64,000 nucleotides of DNA, taken from positions 25,109,562-25,173,561 of the forward strand of contig NC_133648.1 in the NCBI RefSeq assembly GCF_009905375.1, written 5' to 3'. Positions within the stretch are counted from its first letter, which is position 1. Each line of letters starts with the position of its first letter. Positions 54,598 to 64,000 of this stretch are shown here, in pieces. The notes under the pieces were generated by a model, which did not search any database, had not been told where the DNA came from, and was given only the letters and a program-made list of their open reading frames with translations. Source of the DNA: Apium graveolens. Taxonomy: Eukaryota > Streptophyta > Magnoliopsida > Apiales > Apiaceae. Position numbers and translations under genes: made by a program.

Positions 54598-56498
54598 TTA
54601 TCTTGATTTCTTCCCAAGCTTCCAGTTGTTTTCTTCTATTTGATTTTGGAGTTGTTTGTGAAATTCAAATTCTTCAGCATTTGATAGATCTAACTTTTCT
54701 TGCATTTCCAATAGAGTGTCATTGCTTGAGATGCTCAATTGGTCCTCTAATCCGAAGAATCTTCTAATACCTTTGTCATCCATGAATTCCATCAGCCAGT
54801 TAGGCCTCAAGTGCACTATATTTCCCATGAAGGGAATAAATAGAGTTCTTGGAAGTGCATTTGAGGCTTTTCTACTCCCGAGTTCTTCTATCTTCTTTAG
54901 AACCAATTTCTTGGCTGTCACATTGAATCCAAAAATTTTCTTGAAGGATGAGAAGATTTTTATCAAAACAGAACAACTTTCTTGAAGAATTCGATGAAGG
55001 GGCCATGTGAACTCTTTCCCACCCTTGTATTTGAACACCATTCTCTCAAAGAGATTCCTGTGAGCATCAATTGCTCTCACTTCTTTTAGTTCATCCATGT
55101 AGAGATTGATGTCTGAAAATTCCTTGATATCACAGATGTATATGAGATCTCCCCTGTTGACAGTTGGTTTAGCTTTGGTTAAGGTTTTGGTTTTGAGTTT
55201 CACAGGCTTGACCTTCTTAATTGCTCTTGTCTTTATCTTCTTTAGTTTGTTGAAGATTGGTAGATTAAGCTAAGGAATAGGCAAACTTTCCCCGTCTATT
55301 GGCTCATCCTTGGGAACTATAGGCTCACCATGAATTTTTTTTGTAGGATCCACCTTAAATTCCTCATGCACCACTGAGGGCTTGGATGTTTGAGTTGTAG
55401 ATGTAGACTGGTTGGGAATGTAATCTTCCATCTCATCATCATTGAAATCCAATCTTCTTTTGGAATGGAGATTGTATCTGAACTTCCTTTTCTGTTGAGG
55501 TTCCTTGTGCATTTTCTGATCCTGATCTTCAGCTACTACTGGTTGTTTCTCAAAAATCTCAGTTGCAGTTTTTACAGCTTGAAGCTTGGCTACTATAGCA
55601 GCTTGCTCTTTCTTTTGTTTGATCTTCTTAGCCTCTAAAGTAGCTTGCTTATTTTCTTGCTTGATTCTTTGTTTTTCTTCCTTTTTAGCTTCTGCAAACT
55701 GAGGGTGTCCAACCAACACACAAATTCCTTTCCCATTCATGTAGATTTTGGCAATTCTTTTCTTTTGTACTGAGTTAGTTGGATCTTTGAAGAATGCAAT
55801 GGACCTTGTCAACAGCTTCTTTTCATCTGGCTTTGGAGTCTCAAACATAAGATCCAAGGGATTTTTGTCAGATGACTTTGGATATTTCTTTTGGGCTTCA
55901 AAACCATATTGGCTTTTGGTGACTTTATGCATCAAGGTTGGCCCTTTTTCAAGTTATCTAGACTCAATTCATTCACATAAATTTGCTTGACTTGAGAGAA
56001 GTGATGAAAGATCTTGTTAGGTTTCTCAATGGGACCAAATTTCTTCTGAATTGCTTCATCAATCTTCTTCCATTTATCATCTAATTCCTTTTCAGCTGCT
56101 GCAACATCAAGCTTTGTGAAATTTGACTTTGAATTCAACTTAGCAGCTGATATCTGGATCAGATCAATGCTGTCCAAGACTTGTAGCTTAGTCAAAGTAA
56201 TTTCTGGAACAATTACTTGATTGACTTGTATGTTTAGCACATTCTCCCCCTCACTTGTTGGCTCCTCTTGGCTAACTTGATCAATTGAGTCTTTCTCCCC
56301 CTTTTTGTTAGCATCAAGTTGAGTAGAAGTAGAAGTCTGTGCAGCCACCAGCTTTTGAAGCAACTGATTTTGTTGAGCTTGATGTAAATGAATTGCAGTG
56401 AGAGAAGCATCCAGTGCTTTTAATCTTGTACCCAGGGAGTCTACCTTCATGGTTAGATCAGTATTTTTCCTGAGTTGTCTCTGTATGTCAAGCATGGT
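54598..56498 (-). pseudogene. Copia-E post-pol accessory ORF (orphan, truncated by Copia-D LTR)
   Basis: On the minus strand an ORF enters from the Copia-D LTR boundary at 56498 (first ATG at 56495) and ends with TAA near 54598. Segments: coiled-coil-like start (LRKNTDLTMKVDSLGTRLKALDASLTAIHLHQAQQNQLLQKLV); a linker; a very Lys/Glu/Gln-rich helix (EEKQRIKQENKQATLEAKK); a basic linker; and a C-terminal region (IDAHRNLFERMVFKYKGGKEF). Order and wording match the accessory ORFs at 21755-25493 and 15898-18635, so this is the homologous protein of another, more distant Copia element. A frame change at 55932 and one in-frame TAG at 55270 break it. The rest of the element should lie beyond the Copia-D insertion, outside the window. 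Confidence 0.65.
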
Positions 56499-57147
56499 TG
56501 TTGAAAGGCATATGTCATAGCCTATTTGTTTATTCGAGGATTTAACTCAACTCAAATAAGGATGTAATAAGTAAATAGTAGATCCACAGTTAAAGAGATC
56601 TCTCCAGGTAACATTTGTCAAAGGATTCAGTATCAATGTTCATCTACAGCTTTAGAAATTACTTCACTGGAAGAAGTTCAAGAAATTGATCAAGCCTCAC
56701 TGATATAAATCAATATTGTGGATTTAATCAAGTGACAGAGATCTCGTCAGGATATCAATTAATTATAGGGATTTAATCTGAAGAAAATCAAGACATGAAG
56801 AAACATCACAGAAGTTAGTCATTCATGAACCAGACAGTACATCGAGTGTCAACATTGAAGTGGTGAAATGGATTCATGATTTTTAGAAGATTGTCAGAAG
56901 AGTGGTTGATGTTCAAGAATAATATTAATTCTCTATTTATTAATTAAGTCGTATAATTTAATTAAGAAAAAAAATTATATCTGCAAAGATTAATTTATTG
57001 ATTAATTGGATTAATTGATTAATTAATTCTGAATTAATATTATGGTTTTTCATAATTGATTTTGAATTTAAATTCAAAATTAATTCAGCAAGTCAATCTT
57101 TTGTATTAGTATGACAATCGGTATGAAAATCAATAGTCATACCTTAA

Positions 57148-57259
57148 GTCATGCCAGTTCATTTAGATTGTCTTGCCGAAAGTTCTACCAGTTCAATCGA
57201 TTGTCCTACCGAAAGTTCTACCAGTTCAATCGATTGTCCTACCGAAAGTTCTACAGTTA
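57148..57259 (+). repeat. 33-bp tandem repeat in Copia-D LTR
   Basis: About 3.4 units with 33-bp period at 57148, 57181, 57214 and 57247 (partial), each with GATTGTC(C/T)T(A/G)CCGAAAGTTC. The middle two are nearly identical. It lies about 60-170 bp before the TATA box, so it may be an enhancer repeat. Confidence 0.8.
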
Positions 57260-57320
57260 AAAGGATTGTATTGCTAAGCTAAAAGGATTGTCTTGCCAGT
57301 TAAATCAAGGATTGATTTAA

Positions 57321-57328
57321 TATAAAAG
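57321..57328 (+). promoter_or_regulatory. TATA box of Copia-D LTR
   Basis: TATAAAAG in the context GATTTAATATAAAAGAAC, the best TATA match in the LTR. Confidence 0.6.
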
Positions 57329-57777
57329 AACTGAAGCTGATTTTCAACAGCAGACACAATATTGAATATCAAAAGAAACTGAAGAACACAGAACAACATA
57401 GAACTTATTATAAATTCTCAGGACATTAATTTCTAGTATTTATTGTTAAATTTAAATCACTAGAAATCCTTTTCTTGTTCTTGTGTAACTATCTAGCGGA
57501 TCAAAATCCCTAGAACTTAATCTCAAATTGCTTTTAACATTTGATCTTTTTTATTTCAAAAATAAAAAAAGTTCATGTCGAATTTATTCTAGATTTGGAA
57601 TAATTTATTTGAGATTAATCCCTTGTAAATGATACCGTTGTTGTAAGACCTTTCAAGTTTAATAATAGTTTTATTTAACTTGAATTTTGTTTTACTTTTT
57701 TATTCCGTATTTTATTCGATTAAACGGTATAGTTTGTATTCAACCCCCCTTCTACAAATATATTGAGACCTAACAAT

Positions 57778-57789
57778 TGGTATCAGAGC
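57778..57789 (+). other. Primer-binding site of Copia-D
   Basis: TGGTATCAGAGC two bases after the LTR, initiator tRNA-Met type. Confidence 0.92.
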
Positions 57790-57871
57790 CTTCTGATTAA
57801 CGAACAAATCAAGATCCTAGACTTTTGTGATTCTTCCACTCCTTGAATTTTTATTTACTCAAAAATTCATA

Positions 57872-60144
57872 ATGACTACACAAAAAGTTGGAACCGTTAA
57901 AATTCCACTATTCGATAAAGAAATTAATGTTATGTGGAAGAAGAAGATGCTATTGTCTTTACAAGTTGCAAATCCCAAATATTTGGAAGTGTTAAAGAAG
58001 GGTCCAAAAATTCCGATGGTTATTGAACCAGAGGTAATAGAAAATGATGTTGTGATTACCAAAGCTAGAACTTATGTAAAGAATCCTGAGGATTTTTCTC
58101 CTGCTGAAAAAGAAGAAGCCTCCCTGGATGCTAGCCTTCAATTAATTTTAGTTGATTCCCTTGATCCCTTGATGAATAGACATGTGATGAACTGTAAAGA
58201 TTCCAAACACATCTGGGAAACTATTGAGGTGATTAATGAAGGCACAGAGGAAGTTAGGGAGAACAAGTTAGAGATCCTAACCTCTGAGTATGAATACTTT
58301 AAATCCAATTCAGGAGAAGGAATCACTGAAGTGTTTGAGAGGTACAATGCATTGATCAACAACCTGAACATGAATGGTAAATACTATTCAATCAGGGAGG
58401 TCAACAAAAAGTTCCTTTTAACACTGCCAACTCATCTCGAACATAGAATCACTGCCATAAGAGAAGCAAGAGATCTGAGTGAGATTTCTTTGGAAAGACT
58501 CTATGGTGTGTTAAAAACCTATGAGTTGGAGCAGATACAGCAGAAGGAAGTCTACGGGAAAGGAAGAGTGGTCAGCACGTCTACTGCTCTAGTAGCTGAA
58601 GAACAACAACAATAACCATAACAATAACAACAATCTCAACAGTCAGAGAGAATTGTACAGTCTTCCAAGGCTGAAGAAAATATGATAGTAGCAGAATTTG
58701 ATCCTCCTACTACAAATCAATCAGGAGATGATTTTTATTCCTTGGAAGAACTGGAGCAATTGGAAGATGAGTCAATGGCCCTGATTTTCAAGAGATTCTC
58801 CAATGTCAGATTCAAGAGGAATCTCAAGTTAAAGTACAAGTCCAACTACAACAGATTCCAGAAAGGTGGATCTTCATCCTCTAACATTAGTAGTGGTGGG
58901 TACAAAACATGGATGGTTGATCGAAGTACCATTCGATGCTTTAACTGCAATGAGTTGGGACACTTTGCCACAGAATGCAGGAAGCCAAAACAAGTTAGGA
59001 AGAACTCTTATGATTCTAATTAGAAGAGTAAATCTGAAAGGGCTTACCTGGCAAAGGGAAGAAGCTGGGATGATACTGACAGTGAAGATGAAGAAGTTGG
59101 GAATCTTGCTCTCATGGCTAGTGATGCAAACACCTCATCGTCAAGAAAAGAGGTAAAATTTACTGATGCTGAATTAGTTTATCATCTAGGAGGCTCCTTA
59201 GATTGTGCTCGTCGTGATAATGAAATGTTAACTCAACAAATCAAAGACCTTGAGAAAGAGGTCAATGAATTAAGACTTGTGCACATTAATCAAGATAAAT
59301 TAAAAGAACAAGTATCTTTTCTAGAGAATAGAGTTGACTGTTATAGACAACTCGAAACTATTCTCAAAGACAAGATCACCGGTCTTGAGACTAAGGTCAA
59401 AGCTTACTTTAATTCTTGCTCTAAGGCTAAAGAGTTCTACAATAAGCAAGCTATTAATCAAACATCTGGAGTAGGTTATGATTATAATGTTGCTATTGGA
59501 GAATTAGGCATAAACTCCCCTCCTCATATCTATGCTAAAGGTAGGGAAGTACCACATGTGCTTAAGGGTGTTGATGAACCCCTCTATAAAAAATCAATTG
59601 ATGAACCATTTGATGAGACCTCATTTATTATTCAAGAAGAAATCCGTGCTGAAGATCTTGCTAATGAGAAAGTTGTTTCCAAGTCAAGTGTGTCAAAGGT
59701 TCCAGTCAAAGTTGTGAAAGCAACTGAGACTAACTCAGACACACATGAGTTGGATAACAAAAATGCCATGTCTACCATGCATAAGTTGCCTGTTGTTAAT
59801 CCCTCTCATAAAGCATGTGGTGTTCCTTATTGTATGTCTTGTGCTTTTAATTTGATGTATGCTTATTTTAATGGTAAGCATGTTTCTAATGATAAGACTA
59901 CTCCTCGTTAGCATGTGAATAATAAGAAGCATAATAGATCTAAGACTGCTAGTCCTCCTAAAGCTAGAAAGGAGACATTTGTGCCTCGCCTAAACAGAAA
60001 TTTGTCAAGGCTGTTTACAAGGTCAAATGTCCAGTCGTTGAGAAAGTTGAGAACATAAAGGTTAAGAATGTTGTTTTGCCTGATAAAGGCCAATTTTACA
60101 AGTATGCCGGACCCAACCAAGCTTGGGTTCCGAAGAAGGTCTAA
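57872..60144 (+). pseudogene. Copia-D gag (broken)
   Basis: ATG 57872 (MTTQKVGTVKIPLFDKE). Capsid domain with MWKKKMLLSLQVANPKYLE, SKHIWETIEVINEG and ITEVFERYNALINNL; then a Gln-rich linker; one intact CCHC knuckle near 58939 (CFNCNELGHFATEC); and a long coiled-coil-like stretch (LTQQIKDLEKEVNELRL...LKEQVSFLENRVDCYRQLETILKDKITGLETKV). Breaks: three TAA codons within 15 codons in the Gln-rich linker (58613-58630), all explained by CAA to TAA; TAG near 59021; TAG at 59909; a frameshift near 59988. Gag ends with AWVPKK and TAA 60142-60144. Only one knuckle is seen, unlike A-C. Confidence 0.9.
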
Positions 60145-60160
60145 TCCATTTGTATTGCAG
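60142..60160 (+). promoter_or_regulatory. Gag-pol junction of Copia-D: TAA then TGTATTGCAG
   Basis: TAA closes gag; pol is read in another frame, entering at TTG CAG GGC. The TATTGCAG/GG string equals that of Copia-B even though the neighbouring codons differ. Confidence 0.5.
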
Positions 60161-63100
60161 GGCATTAAACAGGTGCAACCGGTAATGTGGATTCTTGACA
60201 GCGGATCGTCAAGACATATGACCGGAGATAGAGCCCTGCTATCAAATGTGGTTGAGAAAGCTGGCCCAGTGGTTACCTTTGGACATAACAACAAAGGTCT
60301 AACTGAGGGATATGGCTGTTTGCTAGCTGGTAATGTTATCATTGAAAATGTGTATGTTGTGCAAGGACTTGAACACAACCTGCTTAGTATTAGTCAGTTC
60401 TGTGACAACGGCTACAATGTTTTATTCGACAAGCCGAAGTGTCAGATTTTGCACAAGAAAAATGAAAAACCCTCCTTAATGGGAAACCTGGAAAGGAAAT
60501 CTGTTCGTAGCTGACATGAACTCTGGAAGCAATCTTGGAGTCAATTGTTTCTATTCAAAGGCATCGTCAGATGAGAGTTGGCTATGGCACAAGAGACTTT
60601 CCCATCTCAATTTCAAAACAATGAATTCTCTTGTCAAAAGAGAATTGGTCAGAGGTCTGCCTCAGCTGGAATTCTCCCCAGAAGGACTGTGTGAGGCTTT
60701 CCAGAAAGGAAAGTCAAAGAAAGCAAGTCACAAAGGCACTGACACATCCTCCATAACTGGTGTTCTGCAATTATTGCACATGGATTTATTTGGACCAGTT
60801 AATGTTCTTTCGATGTCAAAGAAGTGTTACTGTCTTGTGATAGTTGATGACTATTCCAAGTATACGCGGGTTTTATTCCTTCACTCTAAGGATGAAACAC
60901 CACAAGTTGTGATTGATCATATCAAGTTGATCGAGTTAAGATTCTAATGTCCCTGTTAGAGCAATAAGGTCAGATAATGGAACAAAATTCAAGAATTCAC
61001 ATCTCAATGGATTCTGTACAGACAAAGGGATTACCAGACAATTTTCAGCTCCTGGAACCCCTCAGCAAAATGGAGTGGTAGAAAGGAAGAATCGTACATT
61101 GATTGAAGCTGCAAGAACGATGTTAAGTGAATCAGGTCTTCCAATGTACTTTTGGGCTGAAGCTGTCAATACTGCATGTTATACTCAGAATCGAACTCTA
61201 ATCAACAAAAACTTCATGAAAAATCCTTATGAGATTATGAATGAACAGAAACCTTCTATCAAATACTTTCATGTATTTGGTGCTAGATGCTTCGTGCTCA
61301 AGGATGGAGATGATCGTCGTGGTAAATTCGAGGCAAAGGCATATGAGGGTATTTTTGTTGGATATGGAAGAAGATCATACAGGGTGTATATCATTGATCA
61401 ACACAAAGTAACTGAAAGTGTAAATGTTACATTTGATGACACTAAACTCCCTAGTATCCAAACTGAAGATCCGTCTGATAAACTGAAGTTTGATGATATG
61501 TCAGATTCAGAATCAGAACATGATCAAGAACCTGAGGTTGTTGCTGGTGAAGAATCTGTTAATCATGATGATATTCAAGGTAATGGTGATGGAAACATTG
61601 GCAACAATGGAGATACCACTGCTACTGACGAAGAATCATCAAGTCAACCTGACAACAACTCAGGGGGAGATGCTGAATGATCAACTAGTAGGACACAACA
61701 TCCCAATGTGTTTCGAGGCGAATCATCAAGATCAAATCTTCCAAGACAGACTGTCTGGAATAAAGCTCATCCTTTTGAGTTGATTATTGGTGATCCAGAT
61801 GTTGGAGTCAGAACTAGACGTGCTACTCAAAATGAATGTCTATTCTCAGGATTTCTTTCTGAGATGAAACCTAAGAAGATTGAAGAAGCACTGACTAATC
61901 CAGATTGGGTGATTGCTATACAAGATGAACTCAATCAGTTTGAACTTCAACAAGTCTGGATACTGGTACCTAGACCTACACACAAGAAAGCTGTTGGTAC
62001 TCGGTGGGTATTCAGGAATAAACTAGATGAAGATGGTGTGGTTACAAGAAACAAAGAAAGACCGGTAGCTAAAGGGTATTCTCAAGCTGAAGGCATTGAT
62101 TATGATGAAACCTATGCTCCAGTGGCTAGACTAGAGGCCATCCAGATATTTCTGGCATTTGCAGCATTCTCTAACTTTAAAGTTTATCAAATGGATGTCA
62201 AGAGTGCCTTTCTGAATGGAAAGCTGGATGAAGAGGTGTATGTAGAGCAACCTCCTAGTTTTGAAGATCCAGATCATTTGGATTTTGTCTACTTTCTTTT
62301 CAAGGCTATCTATGGACTCAAATAGTCTCCGAGAAAATGGTATGACACTATCTCTGAATTTCTTATTGAAAATAGCTTTATTAGAGGTGTCATAGACAAA
62401 ACTCTCTTTTCTAAAAAGCATAAGAATGATACTATATTAGTCCAAGTCTATGTGGATGATATAATATTTGTGTCTACTAATGATAATCTCTGTAAGAGAT
62501 TTGCTAAGTTAATGCACAACAAATTTGAAATGAGCATGATGGGAGAGCTGAAGTTCTTTCTTGTATTACAAGTAAATCAAAGGTTAGATGGAACTTTTAT
62601 TTGTCAATCCAAGTATCTCAAGGAACTCCTCAAAAAGTACAATCTAGAGGATTCTGCATCAGCAAGGACTCCGTCAACTACAGCTGTCAAGCTTGGACCA
62701 TGTGAAAACTCCATTAAGGTAGATGTCACAAGCTACAGAGGTATGATTGGCTCGTTACTCTATCTTACTGCAAGTAGACCAGATATTATGTATGCTATAT
62801 GCTTATGTGCAAGGTTCCAAGCGGATCCTAGAGATATTCATCTCATTGCTGTTAAACGAATCTTTAGATATCTTAAGGGAACACCAAATCTAGGTATTTG
62901 GTACCCTAAAGAATCTGGTTTTAACCTTGTTGGATATACAGATTCAGATTACGCAGGAAGTTTTGTTGATAGGAAAAGCACCTCAGGGAGTTGTCAATTC
63001 CTAGGTAGCAGACTAGTCTCATGGTACAGCAAGAAACAACAAACAGTTTCCAATTCAACGGCCGAGGCTGAATATATTGCTGCTGGAAGTTGCTGTGCTC

Positions 63101-63399
63101 AGATCTTGTGGATTAGGAATCAGCTACGGGACTATGGCTCTGTATTGAACAAAATACCTATTCTATGTGATAATACAAGTGCAATAGCCATCACCAATAA
63201 CCCTGTGCAGCATACAAGGACCAAGCACATTGACATCAGGTATCATTTTATTAGAGAGCACGTCATGAATGGTACTGTTGAACTATTTTTTGTTCCAATA
63301 GAAGAACAAATAGCAGATATTTTCACTAAACCTGTTGACGAATCCACATTTACCAGATTAGTTGGTAAATTGGGTATGTTGAATAGCTTTAGTGATTAA
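60161..63399 (+). pseudogene. Copia-D pol: protease, integrase, RT, RNase H (broken)
   Basis: Protease WILDSGSSRHMTG (intact D-S-G). Pre-integrase domain WHKRLSHLN, but the final zinc Cys is Phe (LCEAFQKGK where the family has CxxC). Integrase core [61 protein letters not shown] near 62455. RNase H YTDSDYAGSFVDRKSTSGSC, STAEAEYIAAGSCCAQ, ending in TAA 63397-63399. Breaks: frameshift near 60495, frameshift near 60940, TGA at 61678, and TAG at 62323 in the ALYGLKQ block (CAG to TAG). The last kilobase including RNase H is fully open. It is the best-preserved pol of the window. Confidence 0.93.
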
Positions 63400-64000
63400 A
63401 CTTGTTAATATCTAAAATCTGTTCTTGAATGAATTTACAAATGAATTTTTCATAAATGAAAAATTCATTTTCAAATTTATTTTATCATATTTTCCATAAT
63501 TCTTGCTTATTTCTATGTAAGTTTTATTATCTTATCTTATTTATTTATTCTACTTGTTAATTTTAATATCTCAGAATATTTTATTTTCTCTAAAAATATT
63601 TTTCTATGAATTTTATTTGCTAAAATTTAACAGAAATCTACTTTTGGAATAAAATATAATTACTTCTGAAATATTATTTTTTTTGTATATAAATTCTGTA
63701 ACTGTGTATATACAAATTCTGTTTATAATTATTTTATTACTGCAATGACAATCGGCAAGACAATTGTAATTGTCTTGCTGAAAGTCATTTCAGTATATAT
63801 ATGTGTTTAATTTTGTTTTTCAGTTTAATTTTATACTGGCAAGACAATCGGTATGACTATCAATAGTCTTGCCAGTAATAAAATTTATATCAGATTTATT
63901 TGTTTTTATTTTTTTTATATACTAGAATGACAATCGGTATGACTATCGATGGTCTTTCTAGTTTACTCTGTTTTAATTCATGTATTTTATACTGGTATGA
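63400..64000 (+). other. Copia-D post-pol region with ACAATCGGTATGA motifs
   Basis: AT-rich, no reading frame. From 63745 on, imperfectly palindromic phrases of the type GACAATCGGTATGACTATC and ATTGTCTTGC recur (about 63745, 63840, 63930). Related phrases occur in the 5' LTR near 57113-57180, so this may already be close to, or part of, LTR-type sequence. No polypurine tract is seen before the window ends. Confidence 0.5.

Larger units (their letters stand above)
56499..57775 (+). repeat. Copia-D 5' LTR
   Basis: 1277 bp from TGTTGAAAGGCATATG to TTGAGACCTAACA. It ends with the CAACCCCCCTTCTACA block and the primer site two bases later. TATA box at 57321-57328. The right limit is secure; the left limit rests on the TG start and the break in the Copia-E frame. 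Confidence 0.75.
56499..64000 (+). mobile_element. Copia-D, Ty1/Copia element (5' LTR to post-pol, runs off right edge)
   Basis: 5' LTR 56499-57775, primer site, gag, pol and the start of the post-pol region. The 3' LTR is not reached. It inserted into the minus-strand Copia-E ORF. The five bases before the LTR are ATGGT. Proteins are of the same lineage as A-C but more distant, with a much longer LTR. Confidence 0.88.

Noticed and set aside
1..64000. CRISPR arrays, rRNA, tRNA genes or bacterial operons
   Set aside because: None seen; short repeats found are transposon ends, tandem duplications or LTR arrays, and the genes have spliceosomal introns.

Overview
The window is nuclear DNA of a flowering plant, probably a eudicot. 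Two intron-containing housekeeping genes sit in a sea of LTR retrotransposons with plant-type primer sites (TGGTATCAGAGC for initiator tRNA-Met in the Copia elements; a TGGCGCCG-type site in the Gypsy element). Plant MITEs (Stowaway-like and hAT-like) lie in the introns and flanks of the genes. The species cannot be fixed from sequence alone. No bacterial genes, CRISPR arrays, rRNA or tRNA genes were seen.

Layout. (1) 1-30366 is a three-level nest of Ty1/Copia elements. Copia-A runs on the minus strand (26200-30366, continuing at 1-1977). It is split by Copia-B (1978-26199, plus), which has the 5-bp target duplication TCTTC on both sides. Copia-B is itself split inside its reverse transcriptase by a complete 11.9-kb Copia-C (7458-19368, plus), with the duplication GAATA on both sides. 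All three have gag with CCHC knuckles, then protease, integrase, reverse transcriptase and RNase H. B and C also carry a long post-pol region with an extra Lys/Glu/Ser-rich ORF before the polypurine tract. All are broken by stops and frameshifts. (2) 30367-33682 is AT-rich intergenic DNA with degenerate repeats, a 161-bp tandem duplication and a Stowaway-like MITE. (3) 33683-37691 is a two-exon gene for a mitochondrial-type DNL zinc-finger protein. Its single large intron holds a hAT-like MITE nested in another inverted-repeat element. (4) 38772-44132, minus strand and convergent with the DNL gene, is BTF3 (nascent polypeptide-associated complex beta subunit). It has five coding exons plus a 5'-UTR exon, and its introns are loaded with fold-back elements. 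(5) 45051-45230 is a DUF4283-like fragment. (6) 45676 to about 54545 is an Athila-like Gypsy derivative that keeps gag and protease but has no RT or integrase. A 3.56-kb solo LTR with ATGGG duplications sits in its 5' LTR. (7) 54598-56498, minus strand, is an orphan post-pol ORF of another Copia element (Copia-E), cut off by the LTR of Copia-D. (8) 56499-64000 is Copia-D (5' LTR, gag, pol; its 3' end lies outside the window).

The most interesting signals are in the Copia family. Three elements share an in-phase splice-donor-like site in gag and a splice-acceptor-like site at the start of pol; the acceptor also occurs in the fourth. The post-pol region carries TATA-containing promoter-like modules in front of accessory ORFs, and that 5' module is exchanged between otherwise similar elements. 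Only the two host genes look functional; every retroelement gene seen is damaged.
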